From Planctomycetota bacterium (GTDB lineage: Bacteria; Planctomycetota; Planctomycetia; Pirellulales; Pirellulaceae), in contig JAJDEH010000329.1 of the NCBI GenBank assembly GCA_029259935.1, positions 1 to 41,808 of the forward strand: 41,808 nt of DNA. Reading direction: 5' to 3'. Each line of letters starts with the position of its first letter. Within the stretch, counting starts at the first letter, position 1. The translations under genes were made by a program, and so were the position numbers. Shown piece by piece: positions 35,037 to 41,808 of the stretch. Under the pieces are notes generated by a model that searched no databases, was not told the DNA's origin, and saw nothing but the letters and a program-made list of their open reading frames with translations.

Positions 35037-35927
35037 CTAGGGCCGCAGGAAAGTGATGTTCCCGTCTTCCCGGCCGAGAACGACTTTTTCGGCACCGGCT
35101 TCGACCACGTTGCCCAGGATCAGTTCCTTGTCTCCATCGGTCAGCTTGAAAACTCCATTGTCGACAGCGAAGTCCCGCTCGATCTTCACTTGTCCACCGT
35201 TGGCGGTTGGAACCGTAAGTTCTGCGGTTGCGTCGGGCTTCAGATTCATCAAGATCCTCGTGACATTGCCTTCGGCGTCTCGTGTTACGGCTTCCCAGAA
35301 GCCCAACAGTGGCTGAAGTTCGTTGGGAACTTTAGACTCTTCTCCGGCGGCGACTTGGCTCGCGGCATCGTCAAACAAGTCTTGCAGCGACTCCTCGGCG
35401 ATTTCGGCTTCCAACGGTTTGATGCCTCGGATGGACAAACCCGCTCGTCGTAAAGCACTCGACTTCGAGCGAGCGTCACTTAGGCTGCGAGCTTCGGCCA
35501 GCTTGGTTTCGGAACCCGTACTGTAGATCACCCAGTAACGTTGTTCGATTAGGTCCGCGTATTCGGCTGCCTCCAATTCATCGTCAAAGACCTTGACGGT
35601 CACCCACTCGAAGGTTGTCGGGTGCTGAACTTTGACCTCGTATTTCACGACGCCGACGGGCTGCTGTGGGTCTCCTTGGAAGGGCTCTTGTGGATTGGGA
35701 TCGGCGGGAGCGGGATCGACGGGATCAGAGACCGGATCAAAGGGATCGGCTACCGGATCGGGCTCAATCGGCTGCTGGTAGAAGGGAGGGCGATACTCCG
35801 GCGGGCAATTTTGCGCGGCAACCGGCCGATAGTAAGGCTTTTGACAACCCGTGGCACTTTGTGCCCAGGCGGAGGAAGAGGTGATTAACAAAGCGGCGAC
35901 GGTGGTGAGAATGGTCGAGGACTTCAT
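35037..35927 (-). CDS. Secreted protein with Pro/Asp-rich linker and lipocalin-like C-terminus
   Basis: This 296-residue protein has a clear signal peptide (MKSSTILTTVAALLITSSSA then WAQ). A Pro/Tyr/Cys stretch follows, then a linker of PDPVADPFDPVSDPVDPAP type, about 40 residues rich in Pro and Asp. The next domain starts VVKYEVKVQHPTTFEWVTVK. The C-terminal about 90 residues (LLGFWEAVTRDAEGNVTRIL, then ITFLRP at the end) look like a small lipocalin-like beta barrel. AAGGAG lies before the ATG, and an intrinsic terminator ends the unit. It is divergent from the repeat-rich secreted protein at 36409. The function is not recognised. Confidence 0.75.
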   Translation of the reverse strand: MKSSTILTTVAALLITSSSAWAQSATGCQKPYYRPVAAQNCPPEYRPPFYQQPIEPDPVADPFDPVSDPVDPAPADPNPQEPFQGDPQQPVGVVKYEVKVQHPTTFEWVTVKVFDDELEAAEYADLIEQRYWVIYSTGSETKLAEARSLSDARSKSSALRRAGLSIRGIKPLEAEIAEESLQDLFDDAASQVAAGEESKVPNELQPLLGFWEAVTRDAEGNVTRILMNLKPDATAELTVPTANGGQVKIERDFAVDNGVFKLTDGDKELILGNVVEAGAEKVVLGREDGNITFLRP

Positions 35928-36408
35928 GGCTGGCTCCTTGGTTTAGGACGATTGTTGAAAACTTGTGTGAGGGTCCAATGCCGTCAACTCACAAGCTTGT
36001 TAGCCCGCCAATCGGCCCTGTTACACGGGTACCGGAAAAATATCGCGAATATTTCGGCGGGCTTGGCCAACCAATCAACGGCCCACGCGGCATCGTCCTG
36101 TTCATCACCATCCACCAAGGAAATGCAAAGGAAGTTCCGGGGAATAAGGGAGACACATGGCGCGGGGGTGGCGGAGTTCTGCATAGCGCCCCGGATCGCT
36201 GATTCGGCTTGCAGTCCAAGCGCTTCCATCGTACCGCGGCCGCGCCGAGACTTGCGCGGGATGTCGCCCCGACTCCCGAAAGCAACAATTCTGAGTTTCT
36301 TGCTTGCTCACTGTAACGACAGGATTGGGTGCTCCAACAAGAGGGTGAAGAGATCGACAACAGCTCGAACTCAACTCAAAGTTCAACCCTTTCTTAAAGG
36401 AGCGAGCC
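35928..36408. other. Divergent intergenic region, 481 bases
   Basis: It separates two divergent genes for secreted proteins and must contain both promoters. It contains the palindrome at 36038-36054 and the strong ribosome-binding site AAAGGAG at 36396-36402. Frames crossing it have no start, domain or coding signature that I would trust. Confidence 0.6.
36038..36054. promoter_or_regulatory. AT-rich palindrome, candidate operator
   Basis: AAATAT and ATATTT flank a 5-base centre CGCGA. It lies between the divergent genes, about 110 bases upstream of the gene starting at 35927. Confidence 0.35.
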
Positions 36409-37863
36409 ATGAAAAAGCTCATCACAACCACCTGTATCGTCGTAGCCCTCATCGCGTTGCAACTGACCAGCGGAATGGCACATGCCCAGTTTAAATTCCC
36501 CATCGAAATTCCGCCGATCAACATCAAACCTCCTACGATTCCGCCGATCAACATCAAGCCTCCAACGATCCCTCCCATCAATATCAAACCGCCTACGATT
36601 CCGCCGATTGTGATTCCTCCGATCAACATCAAACCGCCTACGATTCCACCGATCAACCTGGATCCAATCGGGCGCGAACTCGATAAGATGCTGAAGGACG
36701 CTGAAAAGTGGCTCAAGCAAGCCGGGCGTGACGTCGATTCGGCAAGTCGCGACGCGGAACGCTATGTGCAGCGCAACCTGCGGCAACACAGCGACATGCT
36801 CAGCAAGACGAGCAAGGCCTGGGAGGACCTGATCAAGACCGACTACTACACCGTCAAAGCCCTGGTCACTGCCATTGAGAATAAGAACGTCGATAGGGCC
36901 GTCCAGCTTCTCGGCAAGTTGATCTTGACGAACCATGTGCTGCGTGACGCGATCCTCAAAGCGCAAGATCCACAGAATCCCATGGGCTCCTTGCTGTTGA
37001 TGGCGGGCGGCGGCGGCCAACTGATCGTCGGCGTGGACGGAGCCGTGGGATTGGCCGTGGATATCGACTCGCTGGCCTACTTCGTCAAGCGAGGGAGGTT
37101 TCCCTCAGACCGAATCAACGCCAGTGTATTCGTCGCCGTCGGGATCTCGGTGGGAGCCTCGGGCGGTGGTTCGCTCGATCTGGCGGTCGGTTACAACATC
37201 AACGATCCGCATGAAATTCAAGGACCGAGCTTGGATCTGAATGCCAGTGGTGCCGCTGGAGTTGGTGGCGGCGGAGTGATGTCCTTCGACCCAACGACAG
37301 CCCCACCGCAGATGAGCCAGATTGTAATCAGCGGCGGAGTCGGAGCCAAAATTGACCTCAGTGGCGGATTGGGATTCACCCACATCCTCACGGAACGAAA
37401 GGTCTACTCGAAACCTTCCGCCGGCAGTCGTCCGCCAACCAGCCGCCCTGTGACGAAGCCGCGACCGACTCGTCCCGTGACTCGCCCATTTCCGACTCGT
37501 CCCGTGACCAAGCCGCGACCCACTCGGCCAGTGACTCGGCCGTTTCCCACTCGTCCCGTGACGAAGCCCCGGCCCACTCGACCAGTAACTCGTCCGTTTC
37601 CCAGTCGTCCGGTAACTCGACCGAACCCCTTTCTCCCTGTGACGAAACCACGCCCCGTGACTCGTCCCCTGCCCAGCTGGCCGGTGACTCGTCCAGTGAG
37701 CAAACCGCGGCCGACCCGGCCGGTAACACGACCACAGCCGCCCCGTCGCCAACCGGTCCGCCCCGCGGTTCGGCCAAGACCCAGCCGCTTGGATCGTGAC
37801 CGTGGCCGTTCGGCCGGCAGTCACGCGGAACGAGTGCGGGCGAAACGAGCTCAAGGACGTTGA
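36409..37863 (+). CDS. Secreted protein with two proline-rich repeat arrays
   Basis: This 484-residue protein has the signal peptide MKKLITTTCIVVALIALQLT ending AHA. Residues about 35-86 are PPINIKPPTI repeats of 10 residues, then a helical segment (DPIGRELDKMLKDAEKWLKQ) and a Gly-rich, beta-looking central domain (about 190-335; VAVGISVGASGGGSLDLAVG). The last 140 residues are an Arg/Pro-rich tail of 18-residue RPVTKPRPTRPVTRPFPT repeats, ending in RDRGRSAGSHAERVRAKRAQ. The tail is strongly basic and proline-rich. AAAGGAG stands seven bases before the ATG. An intrinsic terminator lies 32 bases beyond the stop. I recognise no family; a cell-surface or matrix role is inferred from export and repeats. 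Confidence 0.85.
   Translation: MKKLITTTCIVVALIALQLTSGMAHAQFKFPIEIPPINIKPPTIPPINIKPPTIPPINIKPPTIPPIVIPPINIKPPTIPPINLDPIGRELDKMLKDAEKWLKQAGRDVDSASRDAERYVQRNLRQHSDMLSKTSKAWEDLIKTDYYTVKALVTAIENKNVDRAVQLLGKLILTNHVLRDAILKAQDPQNPMGSLLLMAGGGGQLIVGVDGAVGLAVDIDSLAYFVKRGRFPSDRINASVFVAVGISVGASGGGSLDLAVGYNINDPHEIQGPSLDLNASGAAGVGGGGVMSFDPTTAPPQMSQIVISGGVGAKIDLSGGLGFTHILTERKVYSKPSAGSRPPTSRPVTKPRPTRPVTRPFPTRPVTKPRPTRPVTRPFPTRPVTKPRPTRPVTRPFPSRPVTRPNPFLPVTKPRPVTRPLPSWPVTRPVSKPRPTRPVTRPQPPRRQPVRPAVRPRPSRLDRDRGRSAGSHAERVRAKRAQGR
36511..36669 (+). repeat. 30-bp in-frame repeats encoding PPINIKPPTI
   Basis: Units run 36511-36540, 36541-36570 and 36571-36600, then a five-codon interruption (PPIVI), a further unit at 36616-36645 and a degenerate end. 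The DNA copies are not identical at third positions, which shows the protein sequence is what is kept. Confidence 0.9.
37444..37785 (+). repeat. 54-bp in-frame repeats encoding an Arg/Pro-rich tail
   Basis: Three near-perfect 18-codon units (37444-37497, 37498-37551, 37552-37605) are followed by shorter, diverged RPVTKPRP and RPVTRP units to about 37785. Confidence 0.9.
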
Positions 37864-37894
37864 CAGACTCCGATGGCGATCGAGCCGCGATCGG

Positions 37895-37930
37895 AAGCCA
37901 CCGAGGGCAATTGCCTTCGGCGGCTTTTTT
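37895..37930 (+). terminator. Intrinsic terminator of the repeat-rich secreted protein gene
   Basis: AAGCC-A-CCGAGGGCAA pairs with TTGCCTTCGG-C-GGCTT, with one mismatch and one G-T pair, and is followed by a run of T. It begins 32 bases after the stop at 37863. Confidence 0.92.
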
Positions 37931-38000
37931 CGTTAGCGGCAACTCGCTACCGCTTTGCTTTGTCTTCAGGTCCCAGCTTGAGCGGGACGCTGCAAGCCGC

Positions 38001-41000
38001 TCACGGTTGCACTTCGATGCGAATGTCGTCTAGCCATGTCTTGCCGGGGCCACGGGAGACAATCTTGACGCGGATCGGTCGTCGCGGTTGCGTCTCGTCG
38101 CGGGCTGCTGGTGTCACAAACTCGCCATCCAATTGGTGCCAATCATGGCTGCCCGCCGGCAAAGTGACCACCGTGTTTTGCCCATTATCGTCAACGACAA
38201 TCTGCAGACCGCTCGCCGCTAGATTCTCTGTCCTGGCCCAAAAGGAAATCCTGTAGCGAACTCCTGCTCGGGCTGGAACGATTTGTTCCAGTTGGGCGGA
38301 CGCCTCGTCGGAGCGCGCCGAGTGGTGTTGAATCAGCAACGAGTACAATCCCTTGCCGTCTGGTCTCGTTCGTGCAACGGTTTCCGCCTCCGCAAGACAC
38401 GACCCCTGTATGCTCCAGGGTTGCCAATAGGAGCTTAGCCCGAGCTCAAAATGTCCGTTTCTTATCGGCAAGGTGAGGACCGGCGCTTGATCAGCGCACG
38501 CATCTTCGACTTGAGCACCGATTTGCAGAGCATCGAGCTGCTCGACGATCGCCGCCGCGCCGACGGATTGGGCCAGCTCGCGAAACTGGCCAAAGTTTTG
38601 ACCCGGGTCCAATTCCAACATCCTGTCCAGTGTGGCATTGGCTTTGGCCCAATTCTGCTGCTGCAACAGCAGCCGAAAGCGTCCTTGTTGTGCAAGAACG
38701 CTTTGCCAGTCGATCCGGGCGACTGCCGCGAAAGCCTCGTAAGCGTCCAACGCCAGCTTCAAGTGCGACGGATCGTCTGAGCGCAGTGCGATTCGCTCAA
38801 GAACAGCAGCCATTCCGCTCGCGGCCATGGTGTTCTCTGAATTCAGGCTTAGCGACTTAGAAAATGCGTCACGTGCCGATCGGAGTTCCTGTTCTTCTTG
38901 TTCCTCAAGATCCAGTTCGTTTGCTTCCAGCGTCGGCTTACCAGCGCCAGCCCGTTCGCGATTAAGGTAGATTCGCGCCCGAATGCGATGTCCGTCTCCT
39001 TGGATTGCGTGCGCATGGCTTACCAAGACGGGAGAAGCTTCCGTTTGCTGGGAGGCAAGTTCCAGCACTCGGCTCGCCAGCGATTGCACCTTTGCCAGCC
39101 GCCTAAGTTTTTCTTCTTCGGGTCTGGTACTCTTGGTTCGATCATTGACGATAGCCAGAGCGGTCGCGGCTTCGAGCAAGGCGTATTGCGGATTGTCGCC
39201 ATCATGGGCGTGCAATACGTTTTCGGCAAAATCTCGGACGTGCTCGATTCTTTCGGGCAAGAAGAAACCCAATCGACGTATGCGATTTGGGTCGGTTTGC
39301 TTCACTAGCAAAACCCACTGCTGCGCGCGAATCATGTCCAGCGGTGGTTCCAAGCTTAGCGCCGAAAGATAGGCTGCCACAGCTTGTGTGTTGTTTCCCA
39401 AATGACGCAACACAATGCCTCGCATCCAATCGACGGATTCGTTGCGTACGTGACTATTCGCAGGGACTTGGACATCCTGCAGTGCAAGCTTCAGAATACG
39501 CCGCCGATTGTCCCCCTCCGCGGCCATCGCTTGCTTGAAATACGTGTAGCTTCGCATGACGTAGGCCAAGCGGCGGTCTGGCTGTAAGGCGATCGCATAA
39601 CTCAGGCGAGTAACTGCCGAGTCGAAATCTCCGGCGTGCCAATCTGCCCACGCCGTTATGGTGGTGGCGAAATAATCGTCCGGTTCGAGTTCCGTCGCTT
39701 GACGAAGAAACTGCTTCTGCTTTTGTTTCAGCTCCTCGTCTGGGATGTCAAGGAACTCCTTGGCCGGGTCACTACCAATTCCCAACTCGCCGGATTGCGA
39801 AACCGTCAGGCACATGCAGCTAAGCATGAAAGCATCGGGAAAGTTATCCGCCCGCCACGAGGGCGCTGCACCCACGGATTCGAGATGGCCCATCCAGTAG
39901 TCGTGGCTCTGTTCGACCCGCGTCAGCCATTGAGAAGGACGATACGAGCGCGCCAAATTGACGATTCTACGAAACGCCGCCTCCATGCTCCGTTGTTGAT
40001 CGCTGCGCGGTAGCGACAGGCCTGTTTTGCGACTAACGATTATCTGAGGCGTCATCGTGTTTTTGAGAATCAGGCTGGCCAGGATGATAAGTCCAAGATG
40101 AACGCGTTTTTCGATCCGGTTTGCGTCGCGAGGATCGAGGCCTTCCACGGGCAAATGATCCCACCAATCGGCATGTTCAAACACGCCCAGACTACGCATC
40201 GCGCTGGCCATCAAGATCATCGCTCGCTCGTCCTCTTCCGTGATGACGACATCCATGGCATCATCACTCAGTTGATGAAACTTGACGAGATTCAACATCT
40301 GTTCGCGCCGGCGCGACATTTCAGCGCGCGTGTCATCCAGTGACGCGTCGTCCGCGCAGGCTTGTTCGCCTTGCTGGAAGAAACTCAGCGCGGATTCAAA
40401 TCGGCCCGCTTTGGCTTCCGCCAATCCAAATCGCAAATCCGCCAAGGCGCTAGCGCGACGCTCGGCCAGGCGTTGCCGGTCCTCTTCCTTGCGCAGCAGT
40501 TCCTGCTGCTTGAGTTCATGGACGTGCTGTTGCTGGCGGAGCTGCGATTGCTGCCAGAAGATGGAACCGACGACCGCCGCGATACACAACAAAACGATCG
40601 TGACAATGCCCGAAACAGCCGCCGTTTGGTGACGCCGCACCGAGCGGGCCGCGGTAGCCAGTATCGGTTCGCGATAGGCCTTTACGCGCTGATCGGCCAA
40701 CCAGCGTTCAATATCCTGGGCAAGCTCGCCGGCCGATTCGTAGCGATCACTGACATGCAAATGCATCGCCTTCCGACAGATTGCATCCAGCGGCTTGGGC
40801 ACGTTGAGCCGGACTGATCTCGGCGGAGGAAAATCGCCGCGTTCGACCCTGTCGAGTACGCGGTCCACCGACTTGTCGGTTACGGGCGGCCGCGCGGTGA
40901 GTAGCTGATAGAGCGTCGCGCCCAGGCCATAAATGTCGCTGGCGGGGCCAATGCGATCCAACCGTCCCGCTGCCTGTTCGGGACTCATATAACGGGGCGT

Positions 41001-41808
41001 CCCGATGGCGCTGTCGAACTGCGTGGCCGCCGAGCCACTGCCGGACCCGGGTACAAGCAGCGATTCGTTTCCATCATGGGCTTCTTCCACGCCCACTTGT
41101 TTGGCCAATCCCCAGTCGACGACCAACGTCTCGCCATACTTCCCGAGCATGATGTTGGCGGGTTTCAAGTCGCGGTGGATCACACCGCGGCTGTGCGCAT
41201 AATCGATCGTGTTGCAAATGTCGATGAACCTTCGCAGCAACTTACGCAACTCCAAATTCCGCTCCGCCGAAGTTCGCTTTTCCGATGCGTCGAAGTACGC
41301 TTGAATCTCGTCCTCCAACGTAACACCGCGAATCAGTCGCATGGCGTAGTAAAAACGCCCGTCCGGCCGTTGCCCCAGCGCGTAGACCGGGACCACTCCT
41401 GGGTGTTCCAAGCGACCCGTGATCTCTGCTTCCATAAGAAAGCGATCTTTGGCGCTGGGGTGCCCTTCCAGTCGCTCCAAAATCTGCTTCAGAGCAACAT
41501 TGCGATTCAATTGTTTGTCTTGGGCGACAAAGACTTCCCCCAAGCCGCCGCGAGCGAGTTCTCGGTGAATTTCGAATCGCTGCTCGTCACCCACGATGGT
41601 TGGCTGTTGCGGCGCGTCTTCGATTGATTCGCCGATGCGGTGCAAACTCTCGCGCAGTTCCACATCGCCGATCCGCTGCAGCGCATTGCGCACGGCTCCG
41701 AAGACGTCCGCGTCCAAGAGGCTCGGACCGTTATCCTCAGCCTCGCCGTTTAACGCTTCGTCCAACAGCGAATCGACGGCCGCCCGCTGGGCCTCGGTGA
41801 TCGCACCC
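38001..41808 (-). CDS. Membrane Ser/Thr protein kinase with TPRs and a carbohydrate-binding-like C-terminus (5' end off the window)
   Basis: The frame stays open to the right edge; a TTG at 41765 would give 1254 residues, but an upstream start is likely. The kinase domain begins FEIHRELARGGLGEVFVAQD with catalytic lysine in VALKQI, then HRDLKPANIM (about 41157-41180), VVDWGLAK in place of DFG, and GTPRYMSPEQAAG. A membrane helix follows (GIVTIVLLCIAAVVGSIFW) with a coiled, Gln-rich segment. A long helical TPR-type region comes next. The last 150 residues (LPIRNGHFELGLSSYWQPW; VRYRISFWARTENL) look like a CBM4/9-like jelly roll. Such receptor kinases sense outside signals and phosphorylate Ser/Thr; DWG instead of DFG recurs in planctomycete kinases. 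Confidence 0.92.
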   Translation of the reverse strand, partial: GAITEAQRAAVDSLLDEALNGEAEDNGPSLLDADVFGAVRNALQRIGDVELRESLHRIGESIEDAPQQPTIVGDEQRFEIHRELARGGLGEVFVAQDKQLNRNVALKQILERLEGHPSAKDRFLMEAEITGRLEHPGVVPVYALGQRPDGRFYYAMRLIRGVTLEDEIQAYFDASEKRTSAERNLELRKLLRRFIDICNTIDYAHSRGVIHRDLKPANIMLGKYGETLVVDWGLAKQVGVEEAHDGNESLLVPGSGSGSAATQFDSAIGTPRYMSPEQAAGRLDRIGPASDIYGLGATLYQLLTARPPVTDKSVDRVLDRVERGDFPPPRSVRLNVPKPLDAICRKAMHLHVSDRYESAGELAQDIERWLADQRVKAYREPILATAARSVRRHQTAAVSGIVTIVLLCIAAVVGSIFWQQSQLRQQQHVHELKQQELLRKEEDRQRLAERRASALADLRFGLAEAKAGRFESALSFFQQGEQACADDASLDDTRAEMSRRREQMLNLVKFHQLSDDAMDVVITEEDERAMILMASAMRSLGVFEHADWWDHLPVEGLDPRDANRIEKRVHLGLIILASLILKNTMTPQIIVSRKTGLSLPRSDQQRSMEAAFRRIVNLARSYRPSQWLTRVEQSHDYWMGHLESVGAAPSWRADNFPDAFMLSCMCLTVSQSGELGIGSDPAKEFLDIPDEELKQKQKQFLRQATELEPDDYFATTITAWADWHAGDFDSAVTRLSYAIALQPDRRLAYVMRSYTYFKQAMAAEGDNRRRILKLALQDVQVPANSHVRNESVDWMRGIVLRHLGNNTQAVAAYLSALSLEPPLDMIRAQQWVLLVKQTDPNRIRRLGFFLPERIEHVRDFAENVLHAHDGDNPQYALLEAATALAIVNDRTKSTRPEEEKLRRLAKVQSLASRVLELASQQTEASPVLVSHAHAIQGDGHRIRARIYLNRERAGAGKPTLEANELDLEEQEEQELRSARDAFSKSLSLNSENTMAASGMAAVLERIALRSDDPSHLKLALDAYEAFAAVARIDWQSVLAQQGRFRLLLQQQNWAKANATLDRMLELDPGQNFGQFRELAQSVGAAAIVEQLDALQIGAQVEDACADQAPVLTLPIRNGHFELGLSSYWQPWSIQGSCLAEAETVARTRPDGKGLYSLLIQHHSARSDEASAQLEQIVPARAGVRYRISFWARTENLAASGLQIVVDDNGQNTVVTLPAGSHDWHQLDGEFVTPAARDETQPRRPIRVKIVSRGPGKTWLDDIRIEVQP

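Noticed and set aside
36511..36669. Regular 30-base repeats that could suggest a CRISPR array
   Set aside because: The repeats are directly adjacent without spacers, vary at third codon positions and keep the reading frame of a secreted protein.

Overview
The window looks like part of a chromosome from the Planctomycetota, probably a Pirellulales-type member. That placement is an inference from gene content: a secreted FGly sulfatase, a giant receptor-like Ser/Thr kinase with a DWG motif plus TPRs and a lectin-like C-terminus, a Tat-exported xylose-isomerase-like protein, secreted ankyrin and LRR proteins, a YeiP/EfpL-type elongation factor, and an FHA-GAF-SpoIIE phosphatase. I saw no rRNA, tRNA, insertion sequence, phage gene or CRISPR array.

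Layout. 1-3730 (minus): a PhoD-like phosphatase cut by the left edge, a zinc-dependent phospholipase C-like protein, a PIG-L deacetylase and an AsmA-like membrane protein. 3866-5301: a divergent pair made of a lipoprotein and a zinc-ribbon membrane protein. 5397-9044 (plus): a two-gene signalling unit, a TIR-STAND ATPase followed by an FHA-(unknown domain)-GAF-SpoIIE phosphatase. This is the most interesting part of the window. 9091-15010 (plus): a sulfatase, then a secreted ankyrin protein and a membrane-anchored protein with CnaB-like repeats. 15112-17958 (minus): a DinB-like protein, EfpL, two small unknown proteins and ProC. 18181-26629 (minus): an assimilatory nitrate operon in the order narK-like transporter, fused iron-sulfur/membrane-anchor subunit, molybdopterin nitrate reductase and fused NirB-NirD. 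27093-31120 (minus): an LRR protein, then pepQ-accB-accC. 31378-33880 (plus): a 2,5-dioxovalerate dehydrogenase-like enzyme and a TPR protein. 33936-34850 (minus): a Tat-exported sugar isomerase/epimerase-like protein. 35037-37863: two divergent secreted proteins, one with two different proline-rich repeat arrays. 38001 to the right edge (minus): the large Ser/Thr kinase.

How the genes work together. The nitrate operon can import nitrate, reduce it to nitrite and then to ammonium. Its nitrate reductase has no visible Tat signal but is paired with a quinol-type membrane anchor. PepQ-AccB-AccC is the familiar fatty-acid synthesis cluster without the efp gene often found inside it; the only EF-P homologue here is the arginine-loop EfpL form at 15717-16280. 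The TIR-STAND/phosphatase pair could couple NAD-cleaving or scaffold signalling to protein dephosphorylation, as a stress or defence switch; this is inference.

Non-coding structure includes a recurring 33-45 bp palindromic repeat at three sites, a 21-bp triple tandem repeat upstream of pepQ-accBC, two convincing intrinsic terminators, and a possible sigma-54-type promoter with an inverted repeat upstream of the nitrate operon. Several gene starts were moved inward to ATG codons with better ribosome-binding sites or signal peptides.
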